From NCBI GenBank assembly GCA_026993785.1, contig JALWRZ010000011.1, positions 1-51,575 of the forward strand: DNA of 51,575 nucleotides, written 5' to 3'. Positions 1-9,600 of the stretch are shown one piece after another (the stretch's first letter is position 1; every line of letters starts with the position of its first letter). The stretch is from DHVE2 group archaeon. Lineage in GTDB: Archaea > Thermoplasmatota > Thermoplasmata > Thermoplasmatales > Aciduliprofundaceae. The position numbers and the translations under genes were made by a program. The notes under the pieces are model-generated. The model did not search any database. It had not been told where the DNA came from and was given only the letters and a program-made list of their open reading frames with translations.

Positions 1-234
1 CTATCTGGAACACAGTTATGGTATAATGACAGTGAGGTAGAGAATGGAGTAACATACACCTACTATGTAACGGCAGTGAATTCAGTAGGAGAGAGTAAGC
101 CAAGCAATGAGGTACAAGCAACACCAACCACCATACCAAAGTCCTCAACAGTTTGGATAGTTCTCATAGTAATTTTAATTGTTGTAGCAACGGTGTCCTT
201 GGTGGCAGTATTTCGGAGAAGAAAAGGTAAGTAA
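1..234 (+). CDS. C-terminal end of a surface protein with a fibronectin type III domain and membrane anchor (partial)
   Basis: The reading frame is open from the first base and stops at 232-234, so only the last 77 residues are present. The first 40 match the end of an FN3 domain (TYTYYVTAVNSVGES, then SNEVQATPT). A short Pro/Ser linker follows, then a hydrophobic helix of about 23 residues and a basic tail (RRRKGK), the usual layout for a protein outside the cell held by a C-terminal membrane anchor. The part that would define its function lies outside the window. Confidence 0.85.
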   Translation, partial: LSGTQLWYNDSEVENGVTYTYYVTAVNSVGESKPSNEVQATPTTIPKSSTVWIVLIVILIVVATVSLVAVFRRRKGK

Positions 235-310
235 ACTTGAGGTTCAAAATTACAAATTGCGAGGAAAACGGGTTCTACGCTAATAATATGGCAGATCCCA
301 CCCTATAGAC

Positions 311-320
311 AATTTTAAAT
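311..320 (+). promoter_or_regulatory. TATA box for the ORF at 344
   Basis: AATTTTAAAT is centred about 28 nt before the ATG at 344 with no ribosome binding site between, as expected for a leaderless archaeal transcript. Confidence 0.4.
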
Positions 321-343
321 AGCATCAGAAACGAATCTTTGCA

Positions 344-715
344 ATGAGCTTTAAATATCTAGAGAGAGAAGTATGGAGGATGTGGAAAGAGGACTACGCG
401 CTTCCGAGGATGAGCAGGGAAATATCAAGGCTCACGAATTGGAGTGAATACCTTAGTTTGTGCTTGGTCGTAGATTACCTGCACAGGAGGAAGGGAATAG
501 GTTTCTCCAGAAGGCAATTAAAGTATGCTTTCTCAAAAATCCCGAGAGATGAGGTTGAGGGTTCAAGGGTTGAGGCTTGGAAGTGGCTGCTCCAGTTGGG
601 AGGGTATGACTACAATGAGGGAAAAAAGTCAGGTCCAAGGGTCGCAAAAAACACCCATATTTTGTCCTCTCATAAAGAAAAAATCGCCGATATGGGCATT
701 TCTCTCGGAAGGTAA
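344..715 (+). CDS. Uncertain small protein, possibly a gene remnant
   Basis: A 123-residue frame starts at an ATG placed correctly for leaderless transcription from the TATA box at 311-320. The first 70 residues are charged and helical-looking (YLEREVWRMWKEDY, then DYLHRRKGIGFSRRQL) and plausible as protein. The last third is low-quality and runs antisense through the tail of the decayed ATPase on the other strand, so the original stop may be lost. No family is recognised. It could be a truncated gene read through into unrelated sequence. Confidence 0.35.
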   Translation: MSFKYLEREVWRMWKEDYALPRMSREISRLTNWSEYLSLCLVVDYLHRRKGIGFSRRQLKYAFSKIPRDEVEGSRVEAWKWLLQLGGYDYNEGKKSGPRVAKNTHILSSHKEKIADMGISLGR

Positions 716-1502
716 TGTAATTAATCTCTCCAGGCAAAAACACTCTCAAATCAAAAAGAGCGATTTTCTTATCTCCCACAGCAGCAACATCAATCTCAAA
801 ACTCTCCTTACCTCGCTCCTTTCCTTTATATTTTCTCAAAGCTTTCCCCAGGATCTTTATTTCGAAATTCACAAAATTTTGAGCGAAGGATTCCACAATT
901 GTTCATATTTCCTACTCACATACCCCCTTATCTCCCCTCCCCTGAACTCCACCTGCCCAAGCTCGTATTTGAGATAGCTTTTCCATATCGTTCTGAATCA
1001 AAAATCGATGAGATTCCATGAGATGTAGTACCTGTATTTACCATTGCCAAAAGCATCTTTTCTAAGGGAGATTAACTCCTAGTCGTTGTAAAGAGCATGG
1101 ATGTACTTACTTATATCCGTGCTCCGCAGACCCATATATGATGCAATCTCCCCCCGATAGATGAATTGCCTTCTGCTATAGCTTGAAGGATGCTAAAATA
1201 GGTCTTATATTCTCTACCTACTTCTTTGAGCATCAGCATAACCTCGCTTAGCATTGGATATGGCTCTTCGTAGAACATCATTCTTATGAAGTCCATCATA
1301 GGAACCTTGGATCTCTCTAAGGCCTCATAGTACTTTGCAGGCCACCAAATACAGACCACATTATCACGGCGTCTTCTATGCTGTAGCCTAAATCCTGCCT
1401 AATCTCGTATACTGTGAGGAAGGAGAGCTCTCTGAGCTTTATGGGGTAATCAAACCTGCCATACACTAAACTGCGATAATCCTCAACTATCTTTTTGGAC
1501 AT
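640..1502 (-). pseudogene. Decayed archaeal AAA ATPase (archaeal ATPase family with nuclease-like C-terminus)
   Basis: Pieces of one archaeal-type ATPase appear in successive frames on the minus strand: YRSLVYGR and AVIMWSVFGG (1502-1340), KYYEALERSK to YKTYFSILQAIAEGN (about 1340-1160), GEIASYMGLRSTDISKYI (winged helix, after a shift in a G run near 1150), then IDF(stop)FRTIWKSYLKYELG, and after another shift near 885 a C-terminal domain with FEIDVAAVGDKKIALFDLRV, in the position of a PD-(D/E)XK-like core. In-frame stops at 1079-1081 and 998-1000 both stand where the family has Trp, so TGG became TAG and TGA. The P-loop half is missing. These ATPases are often carried by, or associated with, mobile DNA. 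The exact 3' limit is unclear. Confidence 0.8.
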
Positions 1503-1506
1503 GCTT

Positions 1507-1535
1507 ACCAGCGAGTTCCTTTACCTCCTGCCACC
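1507..1535 (+). repeat. 29-nt segment shared with the tRNA-Pro intron
   Basis: 27 of 29 bases match the sense strand of the tRNA-Pro intron (reverse complement of 22552-22580). It lies just outside the broken 5' end of the ATPase remnant. Confidence 0.6.
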
Positions 1536-1547
1536 AACAAAACTCAT

Positions 1548-1583
1548 GGGGGTTTAGAAAGGGGGCGGAACCCCCTTCGTAGG
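1548..1583 (-). repeat. 36-nt hairpin repeat, copy 1
   Basis: On the minus strand this copy matches 33198-33233 except for one base near the start and a four-base loop (TTCC against CGGA). It forms a G5/C5 hairpin followed by TTTCTAAACCCCC. It marks the point where homology to the ATPase ends. Confidence 0.7.
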
Positions 1584-1665
1584 AAAAGGATTTTAAGGAC
1601 GGTTTCCCTTTACCTCTGTGATGTGTTTAGCCGTCTATCCTGTGAAGCGTAAGAAAATAGGGGGA

Positions 1666-2076
1666 ATGAAAATAAAAGAATTTATGGAGAATTGTTCCGA
1701 GAGAGAGCTTTATTTTCTTGATATAGATGCCTATATGGGCCGAGAGATGAACATAAAGGTTTACAACTCTCTTGCGGGTATATACGATATGTGGATAGAT
1801 GCTGCGCCCCGCAGAGTTGGGGATGTTATGGATCTCCTTATTATGGATGCAAAATATGCGGTAATCAACGATATATATATGCGAAGGGAGGAGATGCAAA
1901 GGGTTCTGGAGCTTACAGATAATGTAATACTCAAGTCATATGATACAAAGAGCATCGAAAAATTTTTGGAGTGGGGTGGAAGAAAGATTCTCACCTCTGA
2001 GAAAATCGCCTCTTATCTAAAAGATGGAGAACTGTATGTATTTCGGGGCAAGGAGGTGTGTCTGTGGAAAAGCTAA
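1666..2076 (+). CDS. HisA-related protein (COG1411-like), short
   Basis: The 136-residue product resembles the archaeal family of proteins related to phosphoribosylformimino-AICAR isomerase: LYFLDIDAYMG (strand with paired acidic residues), YDMWIDAAPRRVGDVMDLL, then AKYAVINDIYM. These correspond to beta/alpha units of a TIM barrel. At this length it can hold only part of a barrel, so it is either a shortened lineage form or not a catalytic isomerase. The ATG at 1666 is preferred because AGGGGG sits just upstream; a GTG at 1618 in the same frame lacks such a site. It overlaps the start of the DUF2240 gene by 13 nt, so the two are probably cotranscribed. The assignment rests on motif resemblance only. 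Confidence 0.6.
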   Translation: MKIKEFMENCSERELYFLDIDAYMGREMNIKVYNSLAGIYDMWIDAAPRRVGDVMDLLIMDAKYAVINDIYMRREEMQRVLELTDNVILKSYDTKSIEKFLEWGGRKILTSEKIASYLKDGELYVFRGKEVCLWKS

Positions 2077-2531
2077 AGCAGCTCATCGCCTATGTGGCCA
2101 AAAGGAAGGGAAGTAGAGAGCTTAAAGAAGAGGATTTTGTTAAAATTCTCTCCTATGAGAGAGGATGGCTCCCACCCACGCAGGCCAGAAGGGCATTTCG
2201 GACCTGCGTGGATGCAAATCTTTTAGAGAGGAGAAATGAGCATTATGAGCCAACCTTCGAGATAAAGGGGTTCATAATCCCCCTTGATTTCATATTCACC
2301 CAGGAAGATTCCGAAAAATACACCATAAAGGAGGATGTTTTCACGATTATCCTTGATCATATATGCCAAACTACAGGAAAGGAGAGAAAAGAAGTTTTGA
2401 TGGATATAAACGCCATAAAAAGAGAGCTTGGAGTAATAACGGTTGAAGTTGCAGCCCTTATTTACTGCAGAGAAAATGGTATAGATTGTGAGCAATTCTA
2501 CAATGAAGTTGAGAAGAAGCTCACGGGCTGA
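2064..2531 (+). CDS. DUF2240 family archaeal protein
   Basis: The 155-residue product has the pattern of the archaeal DUF2240 family: an N-terminal helix (LIAYVAKRKG), then EEDFVKILSYERGWLPPTQAR, a winged-helix-like stretch ending in LLERRNEHYEPTFE, and IKGFIIPLDFIF. The C-terminal 60 residues are charged and helical. The family's function is unknown; the N-terminal part looks like a nucleic-acid-binding helical domain, which is inference. GTG at 2064 is chosen because AGGAGG at 2051-2056 lies 7 nt upstream; an in-frame GTG at 2058 is closer than normal. It follows the HisA-like gene with overlap and converges with the TPR gene, overlapping it by 11 nt. Confidence 0.75.
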   Translation: MEKLKQLIAYVAKRKGSRELKEEDFVKILSYERGWLPPTQARRAFRTCVDANLLERRNEHYEPTFEIKGFIIPLDFIFTQEDSEKYTIKEDVFTIILDHICQTTGKERKEVLMDINAIKRELGVITVEVAALIYCRENGIDCEQFYNEVEKKLTG

Positions 2532-3288
2532 GCTTTGCCGCCATCTCGGTGTATTTCATCCCTTCCTGGATTTTACCCAGCTCCATGGCCACATCTGCAG
2601 CTAGCTCATAGGCCCTTCTCTTTATCTCCACATCCTCCAATTTTTCCACAAGCTCCAGCTCCTTCTCTATAAAGTAGTACGCCTCCTCAAGGTAATCATC
2701 TTCCAGATAGTAGAGGGCAAGGGCATGGAGGGTATCCACCGCTCCCTTTATGTGGCCCTCTTTCTGGAATATATCCAACGCTCTATAAAGATAGTCAAGC
2801 TGCCTCAGATCTTCGTATAACATAGCGAAGTTTGTGTAAAGTGCTGCCAGGGCTATCTTGTTATTAGAATTCCGAAATATCTTTTCTGCCTCCACGAAGT
2901 TCTCCTCTGCGTCTTCCCTCTTTCCTATGAGGTAATAGAGAAGCCCGAGATTGCTTAGCAGAATACCTTTTTTCTCCCTATCATCCTCTTCCTCAAGCCT
3001 CTCTTTTATCTCTTCTATGTCCTGTGTTATTCTCTCAATATAGCGATTTACCTCGTCAATGTTGCCCTGCACCTTGTCGTTCTCGTAACCTTCAGTATGC
3101 TCAAGTGCAATCTCAAAGTACTTGAGTGATTCTTTGGGATAGTGGAGAAAATAGAGACACAGCCCCACAAGATTAGCATTGAACGCTATGTCTTCCTTTG
3201 TTTGAGAGTTTTCCAACTCCTCGAGAAACAGCTCTAGGGCTCTCCTGTAATTTTCACGATTGAAATATTTGAGTGCTAATTCCCTCAT
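2521..3288 (-). CDS. TPR-repeat protein
   Basis: The 255-residue protein is built almost entirely of tetratricopeptide repeats: MRELALKYFNRENYRRALELF, AFNANLVGLCLYFLHYPKESLKYFE, LLSNLGLLYYLIGKREDAEENF, ALAALYTNFAMLYEDLR, and AVDTLHALALYYLEDDYLEEA. There is no signal peptide or membrane helix, so it is a cytoplasmic adaptor whose partner cannot be read from the sequence. ATG 3288 is supported by GGTGGG directly upstream. A TATA-like GAGTTATATCC lies between it and the gyrB stop 36 nt away, so it may have its own promoter as well as readthrough from gyrB. Confidence 0.8.
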   Translation of the reverse strand: MRELALKYFNRENYRRALELFLEELENSQTKEDIAFNANLVGLCLYFLHYPKESLKYFEIALEHTEGYENDKVQGNIDEVNRYIERITQDIEEIKERLEEEDDREKKGILLSNLGLLYYLIGKREDAEENFVEAEKIFRNSNNKIALAALYTNFAMLYEDLRQLDYLYRALDIFQKEGHIKGAVDTLHALALYYLEDDYLEEAYYFIEKELELVEKLEDVEIKRRAYELAADVAMELGKIQEGMKYTEMAAKLSP

Positions 3289-3324
3289 CCCACCGACTAA
3301 TATCTCAAGGGATATAACTCTTTC

Positions 3325-5274
<1,950 letters not shown>

Positions 5275-5300
5275 CTATGTATTGCATAATGCGAACATCT

Positions 5301-5309
5301 ATAAAATTT
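5301..5309 (-). promoter_or_regulatory. TATA box of gyrB
   Basis: On the minus strand AAATTTTAT is centred about 26 nt before a predicted start near 5279, leaving a leader of roughly 23 nt that contains the gyrB ribosome binding site. Confidence 0.5.
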
Positions 5310-5348
5310 CTTTGTCTTTCGATGAATCCAGAAAAAATAATAGAAAAA

Positions 5349-5356
5349 TTTAAATA
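5349..5356 (+). promoter_or_regulatory. TATA box of the gene at 5401
   Basis: TTTAAATA, preceded by an A-rich stretch, predicts transcription from about 5379 and a 22-nt leader with GGTGAT before the ATG. Confidence 0.5.
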
Positions 5357-5400
5357 TTCCCACACACATTAGTCTGACATAGGTCATACAGGTGATAGGT

Positions 5401-5916
5401 ATGGTTTTAGGGATTTCTATAAGGATGGTTATGGAGTACATCTCGAAGAAAAAGGGGGTTGAAGGATTAAAGAAATTTTTCGATTATGTAAACGAGAAGA
5501 GTGTGCTTTTTACCAAGGAATCCGACATAGATGCCAAGGCAAAATACCCAGGCTATTACTTAAGCAGGTCTCTTATGGCAGCTTATAGAGTTCTGGGCGA
5601 TGATATGATGGAAGATTTCGGAAGATACTTTGGTGAGAGAATGAACATCAGTTTCCGTGGTCTTTTGGGCCGATTGCCTCCCCGCACTTGCATGCAGTTA
5701 ATAGTCTTCAACATGAGAAAATATCTTCCCATATTTCACACGGGATACAGGACTATAAGCAAGAGGGTTTACTGGCTTGTGGTTTCCAGGCTGCCAAAGG
5801 AACTCATGGGATTCATAAACGGGATAATGAGCTATCTCTTCGAAAAGCATGGTGGCGTGAGAGATATACAGAAATCGGTGGGTGAAGATAGAATAGAATA
5901 CACAGTAAGGCTCTAA
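5401..5916 (+). CDS. Unknown cytoplasmic protein, 171 residues
   Basis: Not recognised. It is a helical protein with no membrane segment and a conserved-looking centre: YPGYYLSRSLMAAYRVLGDDMMEDFGRYFG, then FRGLLGRLPPRTCMQL. The spacing of G-F-G-R-Y-F-G and L-P-P-R vaguely recalls the V4R/heme-NO-binding-like sensor folds, but this is too weak to assign. ATG 5401 is chosen over GTG 5392 because GGTGAT lies 4 nt before it and a TATA box sits at 5349-5356. It converges on the next gene with a 4-nt overlap. Confidence 0.7.
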   Translation: MVLGISIRMVMEYISKKKGVEGLKKFFDYVNEKSVLFTKESDIDAKAKYPGYYLSRSLMAAYRVLGDDMMEDFGRYFGERMNISFRGLLGRLPPRTCMQLIVFNMRKYLPIFHTGYRTISKRVYWLVVSRLPKELMGFINGIMSYLFEKHGGVRDIQKSVGEDRIEYTVRL

Positions 5917-6260
5917 AATTTCTCTGAGAAAAGGCGGATAACGCTATTCTGTATTATTGTGGAAGAGAGTGCTTCATCTATATTATCAAAATCCACATTA
6001 TCCATCTCCTGCATTTTAAGTACCCTATTTCTCTCCCCAAGAACCCAATGGATCACTATATTTTTCTCCCCCTGAATCTCAAGATAACCCTCGGGAACCG
6101 TGGGGGACCAGTGATGAATCGCATATCCTTTAAAAATAGATTTAAAGAAATTTTCTAACCTCGTGGGCCCGTATGTGGTTGTAATGTCTACCCATATCCA
6201 ATCTTTTTTAGAGGCGTCGGCGAATCTCCTGAGTTCTTCAATCTCCTCTTGGGAAAGCAT
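5913..6260 (-). CDS. Unknown protein, 115 residues
   Basis: Not recognised. It begins with an acidic helix (LSQEEIEELRRFADASK) and continues as an alternating strand-like domain (WIWVDITTTYG, GYLEIQGEKNIVIHWVLGE). No signal peptide or membrane helix is seen. The ATG at 6260 is preferred because it nearly abuts the stop of the 55-residue gene upstream (translational coupling) and has GGAG at a suitable distance; the longer frame to 6296 would use a TTG inside the upstream gene. Confidence 0.65.
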   Translation of the reverse strand: MLSQEEIEELRRFADASKKDWIWVDITTTYGPTRLENFFKSIFKGYAIHHWSPTVPEGYLEIQGEKNIVIHWVLGERNRVLKMQEMDNVDFDNIDEALSSTIIQNSVIRLFSEKF

Positions 6261-6261
6261 T

Positions 6262-6429
6262 TCACAGGACTCCTTCAAACTCCTGCTGTAGCTCAATCAT
6301 TACCTGGTCCAACACTTCGTCGAAAGATGAGCCCTTATACTCTCTCAGGCCTCCCAGCGGACTTTGAAGCTTGGCAATAAAAACACCGTTTTCCTCGAGA
6401 AACTCTATCGTGCATAGCACTTCTTCCAC
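6262..6429 (-). CDS. Small acidic protein, 55 residues
   Basis: A complete short gene: GTG at 6429, stop at 6262-6264. GGTGATATAA immediately precedes the start and a TATA box lies at 6461-6468. The product begins MEEVLCTIEFLEENGVFIAK and continues SPLGGLREYKGSSFDEVLDQ, a beta-beta-beta-alpha pattern rather like the small HicB/UPF0150-type fold, which is inference from pattern only. It forms a two-gene unit with the 115-residue protein, whose ATG overlaps the end of this gene's coding context. Confidence 0.65.
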   Translation of the reverse strand: MEEVLCTIEFLEENGVFIAKLQSPLGGLREYKGSSFDEVLDQVMIELQQEFEGVL

Positions 6430-6460
6430 TTATATCACCGTGGTGGCTATATCTCAACCC

Positions 6461-6468
6461 TATAAAAA
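6461..6468 (-). promoter_or_regulatory. TATA box of the 6429/6260 gene pair
   Basis: On the minus strand TTTTTTATAGGG, predicting a start near 6438, just before the GTG at 6429 and its GGTGAT site. Confidence 0.5.
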
Positions 6469-6599
6469 AGTTATGGTTTTAAGAACTGATTCCCCGCCTT
6501 AACCTCTTCCAGAGTCTCTTAAAGCATACATCACGCAAGAGAAATTGTAATTTTTTCTGAAAATTCAAGGAAAATCTACAGGGTAACTACCACGAAAAG

Positions 6600-6607
6600 T
6601 TTATATA
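6600..6607 (+). promoter_or_regulatory. TATA box of the giant surface protein gene
   Basis: TTTATATA is centred 26-27 nt before the ATG at 6630, so the mRNA is probably leaderless. Confidence 0.6.
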
Positions 6608-6629
6608 TGGGTGATATGAGCTAACTCCT

Positions 6630-9600
6630 ATGAAAAAGTTCGTGAAGAAGGAAGGAGGTGTATCTGAAGTTTTAGGTAGCATACTGATACTTCTAATCAC
6701 CGTGGTGCTGTTCTCCTCGGTGTTTTACTATGTATCCACGATACCAACACCTAAATCTCATGTTTACGCCCAGTTTGATGCTCATCTGGAGCTCGTGAAT
6801 GTTACAGAGAATGGAGAAAGCCACTTATATGCAAATATCACCGTGAAGAATATAGGAGGGGAGAGCTTAGATGATTGGAGAACCATGTTCATTGTGGTTA
6901 TAGATTTTACAGCCAAGCAACATATGTTATCTGAAGGAAAAATAGCCTCTCAACCCTTTGATAAGGATGGCAAATTTTCACAGGGAGAAAGCTTCTATTA
7001 TAATTCCTCGTGGGATAATCTGGAGGTAACACCCTATTCTGACATAAGCATCACCCTGTTTGATAAATCCAATGGAAAGGTCATCTGGTCAGCCAAATTG
7101 AGGGGAAGGGCTAATATGCCTCCTGTGCTAATAAGCTTTATATCATCACCCTCACCCATAGTTCTGAATAAGAGAGCTACTCTTAAAGCTACGGTGTTTG
7201 ATCCTGATAATCCCGAAGATGTTGGAAATTATAAGGTGGGGGTAGACCTATCAACCCTCTCCAATGCCATAACGACTCAAGAAAATCCAACAATAACCAA
7301 TCCATCCTATGTTCCACTCCATTATTCCGGTAAATCCATCTTTGTGTCACCCTCCATTTATTTCAAGGACATAGCTTCCTTGGATTTGAGGAAACCCTAC
7401 AAAGTTATGGTGTGGATAGACGATAACCGGGGAAACAATATAAGCTATCCGGCCTATCTTTTCCTCAGCAGGGGCACAGGTATAACCGGACCAGATCTAT
7501 ACATAGATCCAACTCTCATAATGCTTAGCACCACCAATCCAACGCATATGGACGATGTAACTGTAAGCGTAACTGTGCAGAATTTCGGAGGCACTGGTGC
7601 AAGTTTCAAGTTAAGGGTCTACGATATATATCCAGGCTACGAAGGTAAGCATGGGTATACCACAGATAGTATTTTCATATCCACAAATTTTGGAAGCTCT
7701 TCAGAGTTGCCATCATCCACCAAGAATTACACCGTGGCAGCCGCAGGTCAGACAACAATATCCTTTATATGGAAGAATGTGGGTACCGATGACCAAGGCA
7801 ACAATTTCGCCCACATAGCGGGCACTCATCAATTAAGGTTTGAGATAATTGATATAAGCCCAGAGGAGGATCCTAACGCTAAATATCCGGATCAGACTAT
7901 AATAAATATCACTGTAATGCCCAGAATACTTCTTGTGGATGACGATCATGCTCCCGAAGGCTCGCCCTACGACACTGGGAGGTATTATCGGTATATCCTT
8001 GACACCTGTAGCTATTCCTACGATATGAAGAAGGGCGAGGGTGGAATTTCCCGTGATGTGCTGGAAGAGTATGATATTGTGCTCTGGGAGACAGGATATA
8101 ATACGGATCCTATTTCTCCTGGTCAAGCGGCGGCACTTAACCAGTTTTATGATGATGGTGGCGCTCTTTGGCTCAGCAGCCAGGGAATTACTCAGGATCG
8201 TCTAACCCAGATTCTGGGCACCTCGACAAATATATTTAAAGATACTAGGAGTTTAGCGATTAAGGGTATTCCAAACACCCCAATAGATTTGACTTTAAAT
8301 AATGGCTCACAGGTCTCGGATATTCTTATAAACAGAGACAACGCAGAAAATGGGAATCAAACAGTTACCTTCAATACTATTCCATCGGGATATCATCCCT
8401 TTATTACAGATAATAGAAGCTCCACGGTTGGGATATACTCCACCAACAATAATGGTGGAAAGATCGTATACACAGGGTTTGAGCTATCAAGGGTGAAACA
8501 TTACTATAACCAGAATTTCATAGCATACCGCATATTGAAATGGCTCGGTAATCTCAGTGGCAGAACGGGCAACGATCTAGCCATAGAGGATATGCTCATA
8601 GAACCGAGGGAGCCTCTTTACAAGGAACCTGTGAAGATTACTGTGGTGGTTTCCAACAACGGCGGCTCTCCCATCTCCAGTGAGGTACTTCTGAAGGTTG
8701 ATGGAGTTACATCATTAGACATCAATACAACCAATCCCAACGGTACAGGCACTATCCCCCCCAATGGAGGCTTTGTTTATGTTAATTTCACCTGGATTCC
8801 TTCTGTGCCAGGTAAGCATGTGCTCACCGCCATGGTAGATCCATATAATGTGATAAAGGAAACCAATGAGGAGAACAACATAGTGAATAGTGAGATTATA
8901 GACACTGAAGTGTATGTGCATTTCTCAACTCTTGTGGTGTATAACTCAACCTCAATTACAACGGAGGCTCAGAATATAATTAGTACTTTAGATTCTTTGG
9001 GCTATAAGTATACCGTTTTGAATCTCCACAATGGTGCACCTTCTGGCTACTCAGATGGCTCATATTTCTCAAGATACAATCTAGTTATATGGGCAAACAC
9101 CCAGATAGGCAAGAGAGATGCCAATGCCATTGTCAGCTCCATGACAAATTACCCAAACACCGGGCACTTCTTTATGGGCACCCAGATAACCCAAGAAATA
9201 GCCGGTTCTTCCACTCTTCGCGACTTCTTAGGGGTGACCATAAATTCCCTAACCCTGTCTTCTCCATCGGTGGTATTTGGGGTAAATAATGAGGAGAGTG
9301 TTACTAACGGCCTGGCTTTTATAGTGAATCAGGTCAATACTTTCACAATAAGTGGTTCTGAAGCTCAGGCGCTATTTAGAGGTGCGCTCCCCACCACCAC
9401 AGATTACTCCACTTTGGAGGAGTCCTATGCCACCTATAGCGATGAGTTGCCTGAGGAGGGAATAGGAATTGCTTCCCTTTCACCTTCCAAATTTATGATT
9501 CTTCCGATTGATTTAGAAAACGTGGATGGAATTTTTGGACTCAAGAACAGCACTATCGCTCTTCCATATCCCGGAAGCTATGCATTGCAGGCAAGAGCAC

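Noticed and set aside
453-715. Minus-strand coding sequence downstream of the ATPase C-terminal domain
   Set aside because: The frame stays open but the composition becomes low-complexity Pro/His/Ser, unlike the preceding domain; probably readthrough past a lost stop.
1111-1502. Two separate small genes (1111-1359 and 1317-1502, minus)
   Set aside because: Their products are consecutive pieces of one archaeal ATPase in different frames, so they are parts of a pseudogene.
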